Origin: Qingshengfaniella alkalisoli
Lineage (GTDB): Bacteria > Pseudomonadota > Alphaproteobacteria > Rhodobacterales > Rhodobacteraceae
Direction: 5' to 3'
Length of the DNA: 64,000 nt
Assembly: GCF_007855645.1 (NCBI RefSeq)
Contig: NZ_CP042261.1
Location: 1,569,501 to 1,633,500 of the forward strand
In this document: in pieces, positions 8,898-18,742 of the stretch
How the letters are laid out: each line of letters opens with the position of its first letter
How positions within the stretch are numbered: position 1 is the stretch's first letter
The notes under the pieces: model-generated
Database searches by the model: none
What the model was told of the DNA's origin: nothing
What the model saw: the letters and a program-made list of their open reading frames with translations, nothing else
Made by a program: the position numbers and the translations under genes

Positions 8898-9917
8898 ATG
8901 ATGGACGGCGCAGTGCCAGTTTCCGAGTTCACGCAAGCCATCTGGCACAAGATCGACACCAAGACCAAACCACCCGGATCGCTCGGGCGGATCGAAGAAC
9001 TGGCCGTGCAGATCGCAGAATTGCAGCAAAGCCTGACACCCCGGATGGATCGCTGCCAATTGACGATCTTTGCCGCCGATCACGGGATTGCGCATGCTGG
9101 CGTGTCGGCCTTCCCGCAGCAAGTCACGCGGCAGATGGTTCTAAACTTCGCCAATGGCGGGGCGGCGGCGAACGTCTTCGCCCGCACCAACGGTGTCGAT
9201 CTGCGGATCGTGGATACGGGGGTTGTAGGGGGGCCTTTTGACCTGGAAGAAGTGCTGGGTCGCCGCCTCGGAGACGGCACAGCGAATTTCACGGGTCAGC
9301 CTGCGATGCCCGCAGAATCTGCTGAAACGGCTTTGGAACAGGGTCGCGCCTTGGGTCAGGATGGAGACTGGGACGCAGTCGCTTTCGGCGAAATGGGTAT
9401 TGCCAATACTTCCAGCGCCACGCTCATTGCTCACAAGATCAGCGGCTTGCCAGTTGCGAAACTGACCGGTCGTGGCACCGGACTGGACGATGAGGCGCTA
9501 AGGTACAAGACGGATGTACTTGAAAGTGCCGCCTGTCGAACTGGCGATCTGACCCCGTTAGAAACGCTTGCCCAATATGGCGGGTTTGAGATCGCGACCA
9601 TGGCCGGCGCAATGCTCGGGGCGGCAGGGGCGAGGCGGGTCATCATTGTCGACGGCTTCATCGCCACGTCCGCCGCGCTTGTCGCGCTGGGATTGAACCC
9701 GTCGATCAAACCGGCATTGGTGTTTGCGCACCGCTCGGACGAGGCTGGTCATTCGATACTGCTCAATCACCTGAACGCCTCCCCCTTGCTTGACCTGGGG
9801 ATGCGGCTTGGCGAAGGATCGGGTGCATTGCTGGCATGGCCGCTGATCAAGTCCGCCGCTGCCATGCTGAATGAAATGGCAAGCTTCGAAGACGCGGACG
9901 TAACGGACGGATCATGA
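8898..9917 (+). CDS. cobT: Nicotinate-nucleotide--dimethylbenzimidazole phosphoribosyltransferase
   Basis: CobT (CobU in Pseudomonas denitrificans naming) makes alpha-ribazole 5'-phosphate from dimethylbenzimidazole and nicotinate mononucleotide, the lower ligand of cobalamin. The 339-residue product has the KPPGSLGRIE start block, FAADHGIA, GEMGIANTSSA, GRGTGLDDEA and the C-terminal GMRLGEGSGALLA motif containing the catalytic glutamate. I start at the ATG at 8898, which follows GGAAGGA by 6 bases; an upstream in-frame ATG at 8832 lies inside cobA. The stop overlaps the cobS start (ATGA). Confidence 0.93.
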   Translation: MMDGAVPVSEFTQAIWHKIDTKTKPPGSLGRIEELAVQIAELQQSLTPRMDRCQLTIFAADHGIAHAGVSAFPQQVTRQMVLNFANGGAAANVFARTNGVDLRIVDTGVVGGPFDLEEVLGRRLGDGTANFTGQPAMPAESAETALEQGRALGQDGDWDAVAFGEMGIANTSSATLIAHKISGLPVAKLTGRGTGLDDEALRYKTDVLESAACRTGDLTPLETLAQYGGFEIATMAGAMLGAAGARRVIIVDGFIATSAALVALGLNPSIKPALVFAHRSDEAGHSILLNHLNASPLLDLGMRLGEGSGALLAWPLIKSAAAMLNEMASFEDADVTDGS

Positions 9918-10684
9918 TGCCTGACGCTGCCACCCTTCGGACCCGGCTCGTCCTTGCGATGCAGTTCCTCACGCGGCTGCCGGTAAAAGGGCCATACGAC
10001 TTCGACCCCGAAGAGATGGTTCGGGCTACGCGCCACTTTCCAGTTATCGGTGCGCTGATCGGAACCATCACTGCCTTGACCTACATGCTCGGTCTGTGCG
10101 GGCTTCCACCACTCGTCGCGGCCATCCTCGCAACGGGCCTCACCATAATCGTCACGGGTGGCCTACATGAAGATGGCTTGGCCGATTTCGCGGACGGGCT
10201 GGGCGGCGGACGTGATCGTGACAGCCGGCTGCAGATCATGCGTGACAGCCGGATCGGAACGCATGGTGCGCTTGCGCTCGGCATCATCGTGTCCCTGCAC
10301 GTCGCCGCGCTCGCCGGTCTTTCCGCATCCCAGGCCGCGCTTGGGCTCGTTACCGCGCATCTGCTGGGTCGCGTCGCCATGGTGCACATGATGAAAACGC
10401 AGCCCTATGCGCGACGAACCGGCGCGGCGGCCTTCGCAGCCGATGGGCTCGATGACACAACCTATCGTATTGCGTGTCTTTGGGCGGCGCTCGCCCTGCT
10501 GCTGATCCTGATCGCCGACGGGTTCGGGATGGCTTTGATGGCGCTGTTCTGTGTTGCCTTGCCGCAATGGGTAATTGGGCGGATCGCCCGCTCGCGACTG
10601 GAGGGCTATACGGGCGATGTGCTGGGCGCTGTTCAGCAATCCACAACCGCCGCGGTGCTGATCGGGTTTCTGGCGTGGCACTGA
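9914..10684 (+). CDS. cobS: Adenosylcobinamide-GDP ribazoletransferase (cobalamin synthase)
   Basis: CobS/CobV joins AdoCbi-GDP (from CobU) and alpha-ribazole phosphate (from CobT) in the inner membrane, completing the nucleotide loop. The 256 residues have FLTRLPV near the N-terminus, the signature GLHEDGLADFADGLGGG with acidic residues that bind Mg, the RDSRIGTHG motif and several hydrophobic helices. It overlaps cobT by 4 bases upstream and the phosphatase gene by about 10 bases downstream, so the three late enzymes should be made together. It is a cobalamin enzyme and not the cobaltochelatase subunit that is also called CobS. Confidence 0.92.
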   Translation: MMPDAATLRTRLVLAMQFLTRLPVKGPYDFDPEEMVRATRHFPVIGALIGTITALTYMLGLCGLPPLVAAILATGLTIIVTGGLHEDGLADFADGLGGGRDRDSRLQIMRDSRIGTHGALALGIIVSLHVAALAGLSASQAALGLVTAHLLGRVAMVHMMKTQPYARRTGAAAFAADGLDDTTYRIACLWAALALLLILIADGFGMALMALFCVALPQWVIGRIARSRLEGYTGDVLGAVQQSTTAAVLIGFLAWH

Positions 10685-11217
10685 TCCTCCTGCGTCATCA
10701 AAAGCCCAAGACCTCGGAGGGTCTGTGCTATGGTCAAACTGATCTGGAACCGGAAGGCGATCCGGCCGAGATCGCAAAAACACTTCTTCCTCAATTGCCG
10801 CAGTTCACTGCCATAGTTTCCAGTCCACTAAAGCGATGCAGGCTTCTTGCACAGGCGATTGCCACGCTCACCGATCGCCCGCTGGACATCGAACCAATGC
10901 TTTCCGAAATTCATCTGGGTCACTGGGAAAACCGTGCATGGGATGAGATCCCGAGGTCAGAAATCGACGCTTGGGCAGAGAATGTGCTAGAGGCAACTCC
11001 TCATGGCGGTGAAAGCGTGGCCGATTTCTATGAGCGTGTCACACCCGGTTTGCGCAACCTGATCAAAAGCCCGGGCACAATACTTCTGGTGGCGCATAAC
11101 GGAACCTACAAGGCCGCGTGCCGCCTGCTTGGCCGGAAGGACGCCGATCAGGCGACGCTCGGCTATCAATGCTTCGAGATGCTGGACGGGCTTGAAACGC
11201 AACTCCCCCAGCCATAG
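10675..11217 (+). CDS. Histidine phosphatase family protein, probable alpha-ribazole phosphatase
   Basis: A 180-residue branch 1 histidine phosphatase. The catalytic block reads LLRHQKP, where most relatives have RHG; the second histidine lies in VAHNGTYKA and the acid in LSEIHLGHWE. Its position as the last gene after cobA-cobT-cobS fits removal of the 5'-phosphate from alpha-ribazole phosphate or from cobalamin 5'-phosphate (the Salmonella CobC role). I take the GTG at 10675, overlapping the cobS stop by 10 bases, because translation from it begins right at the phosphatase strand; the longer in-frame ORF from 10474 lies within cobS. The general phosphatase assignment is firm; the substrate is inferred from context. 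Confidence 0.78.
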   Translation: MALILLRHQKPKTSEGLCYGQTDLEPEGDPAEIAKTLLPQLPQFTAIVSSPLKRCRLLAQAIATLTDRPLDIEPMLSEIHLGHWENRAWDEIPRSEIDAWAENVLEATPHGGESVADFYERVTPGLRNLIKSPGTILLVAHNGTYKAACRLLGRKDADQATLGYQCFEMLDGLETQLPQP

Positions 11218-11250
11218 AAGGCCATCTGACTTTAGCAAGGGATATGCGTC

Positions 11251-12348
11251 ATGGGCTTCAAGATGGGAATCGTCGGTCTGCCGAATGTGGGTAAATCGAC
11301 CCTGTTCAACGCGCTGACCCGAACCGCTGCGGCACAGGCCGCCAACTTCCCCTTCTGCACGATCGAGCCGAATGTCGGCGAAGTGGCCGTGCCAGATCCG
11401 CGCCTCGACAAGCTGGCCGCCATCGCCAAGTCCAAGCAGATCATCCCTACGCGCATCACATTCGTGGACATCGCCGGCCTGGTGAAGGGCGCGTCCAAGG
11501 GCGAAGGCCTGGGCAACCAGTTTCTCGCCAATATCCGTGAAGTAGACGCCATCGCCCATGTGCTCCGCTGCTTTGAAGACGGAGACGTGACCCATGTCGA
11601 AGGTCGCGTCGATCCGATCGAGGACGCCGAAACCATCGAAACAGAGCTGATGCTCGCCGATATGGAAAGCATCGAGAAGCGGCTTCAGGGACTGACCCGC
11701 AAGGTGCGTGGCGGCGACAAGGAAGCGATCCAGCAGGAACGGCTTCTGAAGGATGCCATGGCGGCGCTCGAAGATGGTCGCCCGGCCCGCACCGTCGAGG
11801 TGGATGAGGAAGACGTCAAAGCATGGAAGATGCTGCAGCTTCTGACAACGAAACCGATCCTTTACGTCTGTAATGTCGAGGAAGGCTCCGCCGCCGCAGG
11901 TAACGCTCATTCGGCCCGCGTTGAGGAAATGGCAAAAGCCAATGGCGCAGCGGCTGTGGTTATCTCGGCGGCGATCGAGGAAGAGATCAGTCAGCTCGAC
12001 GGCGAGGAAGCCGAGATGTTCCTGTCCGATCTGGGGTTGGACGAAGCCGGTCTGGACCGGTTGATCCGCGCCGGATACGACTTGCTGTCCCTGGAAACCT
12101 ACTTCACGGTCGGCCCGAAAGAGGCCCGTGCCTGGACCATTCGTCAGGGCACGCTGGCACCGCAGGCGGCGGGCGTCATCCATGGCGATTTCGAACGCGG
12201 CTTCATCCGCGCCGAAACCATCGCCTATGACGACTACGTCGCGCTTGGCGGCGAACAAGGCGCGAAGGAAGCGGGAAAGATGCGGGTCGAAGGAAAGGGC
12301 TACAAGGTCGCGGATGGCGATGTGTTGCATTTCCTGTTCAACGCCTGA
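11251..12348 (+). CDS. ychF: Redox-regulated ATPase YchF (Obg-like)
   Basis: Universal P-loop ATPase of the Obg family that binds ribosomes and is implicated in stress and redox responses. The 365 residues show G1 GLPNVGKST (about 9-17), G3 [20 protein letters not shown], and NVEE in place of the NKxD motif; this change explains the known preference of YchF for ATP over GTP. A coiled-coil insert follows, then a C-terminal TGS domain. The gene stands alone between the cob genes and the acyltransferase fusion and is followed by a small inverted repeat. Length and motifs are standard. Confidence 0.95.
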   Translation: MGFKMGIVGLPNVGKSTLFNALTRTAAAQAANFPFCTIEPNVGEVAVPDPRLDKLAAIAKSKQIIPTRITFVDIAGLVKGASKGEGLGNQFLANIREVDAIAHVLRCFEDGDVTHVEGRVDPIEDAETIETELMLADMESIEKRLQGLTRKVRGGDKEAIQQERLLKDAMAALEDGRPARTVEVDEEDVKAWKMLQLLTTKPILYVCNVEEGSAAAGNAHSARVEEMAKANGAAAVVISAAIEEEISQLDGEEAEMFLSDLGLDEAGLDRLIRAGYDLLSLETYFTVGPKEARAWTIRQGTLAPQAAGVIHGDFERGFIRAETIAYDDYVALGGEQGAKEAGKMRVEGKGYKVADGDVLHFLFNA

Positions 12349-12376
12349 CCCACAGAAAAGCGAATTTCGACGTTTC

Positions 12377-12395
12377 AAGCCGCCTCGTGCGGCTT
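12377..12395 (+). terminator. Inverted repeat after ychF, possible weak terminator
   Basis: AAGCCGC, 5-base loop, GCGGCTT forms a perfect 7-bp stem 28 bases after the ychF stop. Only a poor T-rich stretch follows (GACGTGTCTTT), so intrinsic termination would be weak. Confidence 0.4.
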
Positions 12396-12465
12396 GACGT
12401 GTCTTTGCGGCAAGCGCATGTTTCCTACCAATCAGTAGGATTCGGAATGGCAACCGGAGGAGCTC

Positions 12466-14133
12466 TTGCCCGTCGAAACCAAAAACCCCGACAGCATCCC
12501 CACGCAGACACGCTTCGACGCGCATCCCTGGGAATTTGAACACAAGGCCACGACCGCCGAACGGCAGGCACAATCGGCATTCAAGGCAGAACTGGTCGAA
12601 CAAGGCGTGACAGCGGGCAGCGGCGGCTATCTGTCGCCGCTCGCCTACTATCTCGCCGACCGGCTGGAATTCGGCGATGACAATATCGTCTGCGCGGGCG
12701 TTCGCTTCAATGGCGAGGTCACGACGGGCAGCCATTGTTCGTTCAACCTGAACTGCGCGGTCATCGGCAAGGTAGTGCTCGGCAATGATGTGCGAATCGC
12801 GGCAGGTGCCGCCATCGTGGGGTTCGACCACGCATTTGACGATATCGACCGGCCCGTCCGGGTTCAGGGTATCCGCACGCGTGGTGTCACGCTGGGCAAT
12901 GACGTCTGGGTAGGTGCAAACGCCGTGATCTGCGACGGGGTAAACGTTGGCGATCATGTCATCATAGGTGCAGGTGCGGTGGTGACCAAGGACGTCCCGG
13001 CCTACATGATCGTAGGCGGAAATCCTGCACGCATCATCCGCGACCGGCGCAGGCCCAAGGTCAAACCAGCCACGACAGGCGATCTTGCTGATAAACTGCG
13101 TGACTTCGGGCAGACCGTGTCGAAAGAATGGTGCGGGATTCTAGCCAACCATCGCGTAGAACGAGAAGACATTGGCCAGCTGCGTCATTATTCCGATCCG
13201 CGCAATGACGCGAAGGCCCCGCTCCGCCCCGATTGCGACGCAATACAGATTGCGGCGATGTTCGATGAAGCTCCGGAACCGCTCGATCGCGACGGCTGGA
13301 TCAAGCAGCTCCAGGCGGATCAGGACGCGACGACCGGGCAGTTCCGGCACGCTGCCCCGACTGAGCATCCGAGCGGGGACGAACTTTACAACATCGAAAG
13401 CGTCGGACACGCGTTGGAATGCCTCGGCGCGTCACCGCTTCACCCGATCAGGTGGGCGCCGGCGACCGATGCGGGCGCGATGGAACGCTGGCTTAGCGAC
13501 ATTCCATGGACCGAAAACCCCTGGGGTGCAGGCGCGATGGTCGATGGCCTTGGGACGGCGATGTATTTCAATGCGCGCTACCATGGCATCACGGGGCCGT
13601 TTGCCACGCTGTTTGGCTGGCTAAACATCCATGCCGACCCGCTGACGGGCATGTGGTCGCCTCCGAAGGGGCATGACTGGCTGCTTCCGGTGAACGGCTT
13701 CTACCGGCTGACCCGAGGCAGCTACGCTCTGTTCGGCATGCCTCTGCCTTACCCCGAACGATCCATTGACACGATCCTCGCCCACAGCCGCGCGAATGGC
13801 GGGTTCGCCCGTGAAGGGTTTACGTCGTGCAACATCCTCGACGTGGTGCATCCCCTTTGGCTGTGCAGCAGGCAGACCGATTACCGAGCGGCTGAGATCG
13901 AGGTCGAGATCCGGCAGGCGCTGACGGTTGTCATGGATCACTGGCGCAGCGGTCAGGGATTTTCCTTCCAGCGCAGCGAGCCCTGCGGCCTACAGGGGAC
14001 CGAGATGTTCCTATCCGTTGTGGGTCTGGCGGCGGAGTATCTGGGACTGGCCGGTGTGTTGCCATTCGGGCTGCGCGGGATACACCAGTCGAAAGTGGCA
14101 CTGCCGATCCACAGCTTCGCCACAAGCGGCTAG
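12466..14133 (+). CDS. Hexapeptide-repeat acyltransferase fused to an apparent alpha/alpha-toroid domain
   Basis: A 555-residue two-part protein. Residues about 55-195 are a left-handed beta-helix acyltransferase of the maltose/galactoside O-acetyltransferase kind: repeated hexapeptides ([47 protein letters not shown]), a GFDHAF loop with the candidate catalytic histidine, and the usual GNPARII end. From about residue 220 to the end the sequence looks like a helical toroid of the prenyltransferase/terpenoid-cyclase class, with repeated aromatic- and glycine-rich helices and a [10 protein letters not shown] loop. The TTG at 12466 has GGAGG 5 bases before it. No signal peptide. I infer acylation of a sugar or cell-surface substrate; the second half has no assigned activity. 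The 3' end overlaps lolD by 4 bases. Confidence 0.75.
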   Translation: MPVETKNPDSIPTQTRFDAHPWEFEHKATTAERQAQSAFKAELVEQGVTAGSGGYLSPLAYYLADRLEFGDDNIVCAGVRFNGEVTTGSHCSFNLNCAVIGKVVLGNDVRIAAGAAIVGFDHAFDDIDRPVRVQGIRTRGVTLGNDVWVGANAVICDGVNVGDHVIIGAGAVVTKDVPAYMIVGGNPARIIRDRRRPKVKPATTGDLADKLRDFGQTVSKEWCGILANHRVEREDIGQLRHYSDPRNDAKAPLRPDCDAIQIAAMFDEAPEPLDRDGWIKQLQADQDATTGQFRHAAPTEHPSGDELYNIESVGHALECLGASPLHPIRWAPATDAGAMERWLSDIPWTENPWGAGAMVDGLGTAMYFNARYHGITGPFATLFGWLNIHADPLTGMWSPPKGHDWLLPVNGFYRLTRGSYALFGMPLPYPERSIDTILAHSRANGGFAREGFTSCNILDVVHPLWLCSRQTDYRAAEIEVEIRQALTVVMDHWRSGQGFSFQRSEPCGLQGTEMFLSVVGLAAEYLGLAGVLPFGLRGIHQSKVALPIHSFATSG

Positions 14134-14813
14134 ACAGAAACGAGGACACCCTCTTCCAGCTTCACGGTGCGGTCCATTCGCGCCGCCAGTTCGGCGTTAT
14201 GCGTTGCGATCAGCGCGGACAGCCCCGTTTCACGCACCAGCGTCAGAAGCGCATCGAATACCTGATCCGAGGTCGTCGGGTCCAGATTGCCGGTCGGTTC
14301 ATCCGCCAGCAGGATCGCAGGGCGATTGGCCAGCGCACGGCAGAAGGCCACCCGCTGCTGTTCGCCTCCGGACAATTCCGCTGGGCGGTGGTCGTAGCGG
14401 TGGCCGAGTCCAACGGTGTCGAGCAGCTGCCGCGCGTAGTCGATCGCATCACGTTCGGGCACAGCATTGGCGAGCTGCGGCAGGACGACGTTCTCTACCG
14501 CCGAGAACTCCGGCAGCAGGTGGTGAAACTGGTAGACAAAACCGACGGTATCGCGGCGTATTCCCGTGCGTTTGTCGTCGGACAAGTTCCAGGTATCTTG
14601 CCCCTTGATGCTGACCGAACCAGAATCCTGCCGATCAAGCAGCCCCGCGACATGCAGCAATGTGGACTTTCCCGCGCCCGACGGCGCGACCAGCGCGATC
14701 AACTCACCCGGTCCCATTTCCAGTGACGCGCCGCGCAACACGTCGACCTGCGTGGGCAGCCCGCGGTGATAACTGTGGCTAATATCATCAAGAATCAGAA
14801 CTGGATCACTCAT
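14130..14813 (-). CDS. lolD: Lipoprotein-releasing ABC transporter ATP-binding protein
   Basis: LolD powers release of outer-membrane lipoproteins from the inner membrane to the carrier LolA. The 227-residue ATPase has Walker [10 protein letters not shown] (43-51), signature [15 protein letters not shown] and Walker [13 protein letters not shown]; the phrase ADEPTGNLD is typical of the LolD/MacB/FtsE group. Its start overlaps the permease gene by 8 bases, and the pair lies downstream of proS. The 3' end meets the acyltransferase fusion tail to tail. The alternative would be another MacB-type ATPase; the coupled LolC/E-type permease makes Lol the best call. Confidence 0.88.
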   Translation of the reverse strand: MSDPVLILDDISHSYHRGLPTQVDVLRGASLEMGPGELIALVAPSGAGKSTLLHVAGLLDRQDSGSVSIKGQDTWNLSDDKRTGIRRDTVGFVYQFHHLLPEFSAVENVVLPQLANAVPERDAIDYARQLLDTVGLGHRYDHRPAELSGGEQQRVAFCRALANRPAILLADEPTGNLDPTTSDQVFDALLTLVRETGLSALIATHNAELAARMDRTVKLEEGVLVSV

Positions 14814-16095
14814 GGCGCAACGCCTCCACCGGGTTCATGCGGGCCGCGCGGCGGGCCGGAAAGATCGTGATCACGCAGGACAGGAACAGCGACAGAGCAA
14901 CAGCCGTCACCACATCTTTCACTTGCAGTAACGCGGGCAGATAGTAGATGCCCCGGATCGACGGATCCCAAACACCCCCGCCCGAGATACGGTTTACCAG
15001 CGCAAATATCGGGTCGATATAGATCGCGAAAAGGCACCCCAGGATCACGCCAATCACCGTGCCGATCACACCCACCGATGTGCCGCAGATGAAGAAGACG
15101 CGCAGAACGGAGCCTTCCGTCAATCCGATGGTGCGCAAAATGCCGATGTCGCGGCCCTTGTTTTTCACCAGCATGATCAGGCCTGACACGATGTTCATCG
15201 TAGCGATCAGAACCAGAACCGATAGCAGGACGAACATCACATTGTCTTCGACCTCCAGCGCGCGCAGGAAGGCACCCGAGGCTTGTTTCCATGTCAGGAA
15301 TTGGCCTTGCGATCCAGCGGCATCCCACAACCCCGGCATGACCCTGTCCAGGCCTTCCGGGTCTTGTGTGATGATCTCGATCTCATCGGCCACACCATCA
15401 CGGTTAAAGTAGCTCTGCGCCTCCACAAACGGCATATAGACGCGGGTCTGGTCGATATCGTAACGTCCTGCGGTGAAAACATATGTCACCTCATAGACGC
15501 TGACGCGCGGGGACGTCCCGAACGGCGTTTTAACCCCGTCTGGTGAAATCAGCCGGACCTGATCGCCTACACCCACACCCAGCATACGCGCGACACCGGC
15601 CCCCATTGCGATACCTTCATCGAACCGGTCGATATCGCCCATACCCGTTTCAGGATCGTTGATCCGCGGCAGATCAAGAAGATTGTCCTTTTCAATTCCC
15701 AGCACCTGCACGCCCGCGTTACGACCGTTGAACGCCGCGATTACCTGTGCCCGGATCAGGGGTGCCGCGCGAACCACGCCATCGACGGCCCGCAACCGCT
15801 CGGACACCTCCGTGTAGTCGGTAATTGCCCGGTTGATATTGCCCAGATCATCCTCATAGGGCACCGAGTAATAGGTAACATGGGCATTGGAGCCGAGGAT
15901 CGTATCCACGAATTCAGCACGAAAGCCTGCGCGCACCGCAAGTGTCGCGATCAGCGCGAAGACGGCAAGCGCGATCCCGATGACCGAAATCCACGTCATC
16001 GTGCTGACGCCACCCTCGGACTTCTTGGCCCGAAGATAGCGCCAGGCGATCATCCATTCGAAGCGCGAAAAAGGTGCGGTTGATTTGGCAGCCAC
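14806..16095 (-). CDS. lolC: Lipoprotein-releasing ABC transporter permease (LolC/LolE family)
   Basis: Inner-membrane subunit of the lipoprotein-release system, 429 residues. It has the expected build: a short N-terminal segment (FEWMIAWRYLRAKKSEGG), one membrane helix, a large periplasmic MacB-type domain from about residue 50 to 290, and three C-terminal helices. The junction motif KNKGRDIGILRTIGLT that contacts the ATPase is present. The frame is open up to 16275, inside proS; I use the GTG at 16095, which has AGGA upstream and begins at the conserved N-terminus. Only one such permease gene is present here, as in alphaproteobacteria where one protein (often called LolF) may replace the LolC/LolE pair. 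Confidence 0.87.
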   Translation of the reverse strand: MAAKSTAPFSRFEWMIAWRYLRAKKSEGGVSTMTWISVIGIALAVFALIATLAVRAGFRAEFVDTILGSNAHVTYYSVPYEDDLGNINRAITDYTEVSERLRAVDGVVRAAPLIRAQVIAAFNGRNAGVQVLGIEKDNLLDLPRINDPETGMGDIDRFDEGIAMGAGVARMLGVGVGDQVRLISPDGVKTPFGTSPRVSVYEVTYVFTAGRYDIDQTRVYMPFVEAQSYFNRDGVADEIEIITQDPEGLDRVMPGLWDAAGSQGQFLTWKQASGAFLRALEVEDNVMFVLLSVLVLIATMNIVSGLIMLVKNKGRDIGILRTIGLTEGSVLRVFFICGTSVGVIGTVIGVILGCLFAIYIDPIFALVNRISGGGVWDPSIRGIYYLPALLQVKDVVTAVALSLFLSCVITIFPARRAARMNPVEALRHE

Positions 16096-16139
16096 GGGCA
16101 ATCCTGTTGCAAATAGGGCCGCGCAATGCGGCCCCGTTG

Positions 16140-17477
16140 TCAGATATCCTTGTAGATATCCTTGATGCGGGAAACGGCAATCTCGGGCGAAAGTTCCTCG
16201 CTTTCGCCGGTGCGGCGGCTGGTCAGTTCGACCACGCCGTTTTTTAGACCGCGCGGCCCCACCGTGATCCGCCATGGCAGACCAATAAGGTCCATGGTCG
16301 CGAATTTGGCACCCGCGCGCTCATCCCGATCGTCGTAGAGCGGGTCCAGCCCGGCATCCGTAAGTGCCTTGTAGAGTCCATCACAAGCCGCATCCGCTTC
16401 GGCGTCACCTTGTTTCAGGTTCACGATCCCGCAGTGGTAGGGCGTGACGCCTTCCGGCCAGATGATGCCGTTATCGTCGTGGTTGGCTTCGATCAGCGCT
16501 CCGATCAAGCGGCTGACACCGATGCCATGGCTGCCCATATGCACGGGCACCTGTTCGCCCTTGTCGTTGACAACCGTTGCCCCCATCGGTTCGGAATACT
16601 TGGTGCCGAAATAGAAGATCTGACCGACCTCGATCCCGCGCGCGACACGACGACGATCTTCGGAGATCGCGTTGAAGGCCGCTTCGTCATGGGTTTCGTC
16701 GGTGCGGGCATAGAGAGCCGTGAATTCTTCCATCACCGCCTTGCACTGATCGACGCTGTCGTAGTCGATGTCGCGGCTGCCGAGTTTGATGTCCGTAACC
16801 GCGCTGTCGTAAAAGACCTCGGACTCGCCGGTCTCGGCCAGAACCAAGAATTCGTGGGTGTCGTCCCCACCGATAGGTCCGCTATCCGCACGCATCGGAA
16901 TCGCCTGAAGACCCATCCGCTCATAAGTCCGCAGATAGCTGACCAGATGGCGGTTATAGGCGTGCAGCGCGTCTTCCTTCGTCAGGTCAAAGTTGTAGCC
17001 GTCCTTCATCAGGAATTCGCGGCCCCGCATCACGCCGAAGCGCGGGCGGATCTCGTCGCGGAATTTCCACTGGATGTGATACAGCGTCAACGGCAGCGAC
17101 TTGTAGCTCGACACGTAGCTGCGGAAGATGTCGGTGATCAGTTCTTCATTGGTCGGGCCATACAGCATGTCGCGGTTATGACGGTCGGTGATCCGGAGCA
17201 TTTCTTCGCCGTAGTCATCGTAACGACCGGATTCGCGCCACAAATCCGCGGATTGAAGCGTGGGCATCAGCATTGGGATATGACCTGCACGCTGCTGTTC
17301 CTCGTGCACGATCTGCTCAAGTCGACGCAGCACTTTGTAGCCCAGAGGCAGCCACGAATAGATCCCGGCGCTGGCCTGCCTGATCATCCCCGCCCGCAGC
17401 ATCAGCCGGTGGCTGGCGATTTGCGCATCGGCAGGCGTTTCTTTCAGAACGGGCAGAAAATAGCGTGACAGACGCAT
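16140..17477 (-). CDS. proS: Prolyl-tRNA synthetase (short bacterial type)
   Basis: Class II aminoacyl-tRNA synthetase charging tRNA-Pro. The 445-residue length shows that it lacks the roughly 180-residue editing insert of long bacterial ProS, as is usual in alphaproteobacteria. Motif 2 is in the [22 protein letters not shown] region and motif 3 in [13 protein letters not shown]; the anticodon-binding domain follows. The ATG at 17477 after GAGGGG is preferred over an upstream in-frame ATG at 17639. lolC begins 44 bases after its stop, so proS-lolC-lolD probably form one transcript. The short form must rely on separate enzymes to remove Ala-tRNA-Pro. Confidence 0.95.
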   Translation of the reverse strand: MRLSRYFLPVLKETPADAQIASHRLMLRAGMIRQASAGIYSWLPLGYKVLRRLEQIVHEEQQRAGHIPMLMPTLQSADLWRESGRYDDYGEEMLRITDRHNRDMLYGPTNEELITDIFRSYVSSYKSLPLTLYHIQWKFRDEIRPRFGVMRGREFLMKDGYNFDLTKEDALHAYNRHLVSYLRTYERMGLQAIPMRADSGPIGGDDTHEFLVLAETGESEVFYDSAVTDIKLGSRDIDYDSVDQCKAVMEEFTALYARTDETHDEAAFNAISEDRRRVARGIEVGQIFYFGTKYSEPMGATVVNDKGEQVPVHMGSHGIGVSRLIGALIEANHDDNGIIWPEGVTPYHCGIVNLKQGDAEADAACDGLYKALTDAGLDPLYDDRDERAGAKFATMDLIGLPWRITVGPRGLKNGVVELTSRRTGESEELSPEIAVSRIKDIYKDI

Positions 17478-17632
17478 GAAACTCAAATCCCCTCGCAATC
17501 TTGGCTGGCACGGCCATACGCCATCGACAATTGCCGCACAAGGCACAGGCAACGTCGGACATGGCGCAATCGCGTGATGGCGCTTGCACGCCATGTCCGA
17601 TTGGGCGAAGACAGTCCAAGCAGGGGGATTAC

Positions 17633-18742
17633 ATGGCATTACCCGTCAAAACACAGCTTCGTATATGGCTCGGTTTCCTGGTCGGGCTTGGTCTGCTCTT
17701 ATGGGCGTTGGGCGATGTGCTCCTGCCCTTCATCCTGGGAGCAGCTATTGCCTACATGCTTGACCCGCTCGCGGACCGCCTTGAACGGATCGGCCTGTCG
17801 CGCGTGGCATCGGTTGCGGTCATTTCGATCCTGTTTGTGCTGATCTTCGTGGTCATGACGCTGGCGGTAATTCCGACACTCATCAACCAAGCCACGCAGC
17901 TGATCAACATCGCACCTTCCGTATTCGTAGATCTGAGGGACTTCCTGAGAGAGCGCTTCCCCTCGCTTTTCGTAGAGGACTCGCCGGTCAATCAGACGAT
18001 CGCAAGCATGGGCGACACCATTCGCGACAAAGGGCTGGCTCTGCTGGAAGGAGCCCTGTCTTCAGCAATGAGCCTGTTCAACATCATCTTCCTTCTGGTC
18101 GTGGTGCCTGTGGTCAGCTTTTATCTGCTGATCGACTGGGACCGTATGGTCGCGCGCATCGATGAATTGCTGCCACGCGACTACGCCCCCACGATCCGCA
18201 AGTTGGCAAGAGAAATGGACGACACGCTGGCCTCGTTCATTCGCGGGCAGGGTTTGGTCTGCCTGATCCAAGGCACGTTCTATGCTGTCTCGCTGATGGC
18301 GGTCGGTCTGAACTTCGGCCTTGTCGTTGGCGCCATCGCGGGCTTCGTGACCTTCATCCCCTATGTCGGATCGCTGGTCGGGGGCGGGTTGGCCATCGGC
18401 CTTGCTCTGTTCCAGTTCTGGGGCGAACCCGTAATGATCGCCATTGTGGCCGGAGTTTTCTTTGCAGGCCAGATGCTTGAAGGCAATGTGCTGACACCCA
18501 AGCTCGTCGGCTCCAGCGTAGGCTTGCACCCGGTCTGGCTGCTTCTCGCATTGTCCGTGTTCGGCACAACCTTCGGCTTCGTCGGCATGTTGGTCGCCGT
18601 GCCAGTGTCCGCCATGATCGGCGTGCTTGTTCGTTTCGGTCTCGCGCAATACAAGACAGGCCAACTCTATCAAGGCCATGTCGGCAAGGAAGCCACATTG
18701 GCTGCACGAACGTTTCACTCGGATGACCGCGCAGATCCATGA
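17633..18742 (+). CDS. AI-2E family transporter / PerM-like membrane protein
   Basis: A 369-residue inner-membrane protein of the AI-2E/PerM (UPF0118) family. There are about seven or eight hydrophobic segments arranged as in the family, with paired N-terminal helices, a soluble stretch around residues 80-140, and a C-terminal cluster that includes the [13 protein letters not shown] and [17 protein letters not shown] signatures. Members export small molecules or ions; a few carry AI-2, others are Na/H antiporters, so the substrate is unknown. The ATG at 17633 overlaps nothing upstream. The stop overlaps the hdaA start by 4 bases, an arrangement common in alphaproteobacteria. Confidence 0.85.
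   Translation: MALPVKTQLRIWLGFLVGLGLLLWALGDVLLPFILGAAIAYMLDPLADRLERIGLSRVASVAVISILFVLIFVVMTLAVIPTLINQATQLINIAPSVFVDLRDFLRERFPSLFVEDSPVNQTIASMGDTIRDKGLALLEGALSSAMSLFNIIFLLVVVPVVSFYLLIDWDRMVARIDELLPRDYAPTIRKLAREMDDTLASFIRGQGLVCLIQGTFYAVSLMAVGLNFGLVVGAIAGFVTFIPYVGSLVGGGLAIGLALFQFWGEPVMIAIVAGVFFAGQMLEGNVLTPKLVGSSVGLHPVWLLLALSVFGTTFGFVGMLVAVPVSAMIGVLVRFGLAQYKTGQLYQGHVGKEATLAARTFHSDDRADP

Noticed and set aside
10987-12957. Long minus-strand ORF of about 656 codons opposite ychF
   Set aside because: It covers ychF and adjacent genes in antisense; the sequence is low in recognised motifs and follows the codon bias of the real strand. It is a high-GC shadow.
16410-17468. Plus-strand ORF of 352 codons opposite proS
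   Set aside because: The minus strand encodes ProS with complete motifs; the opposite reading is an artefact of high GC.
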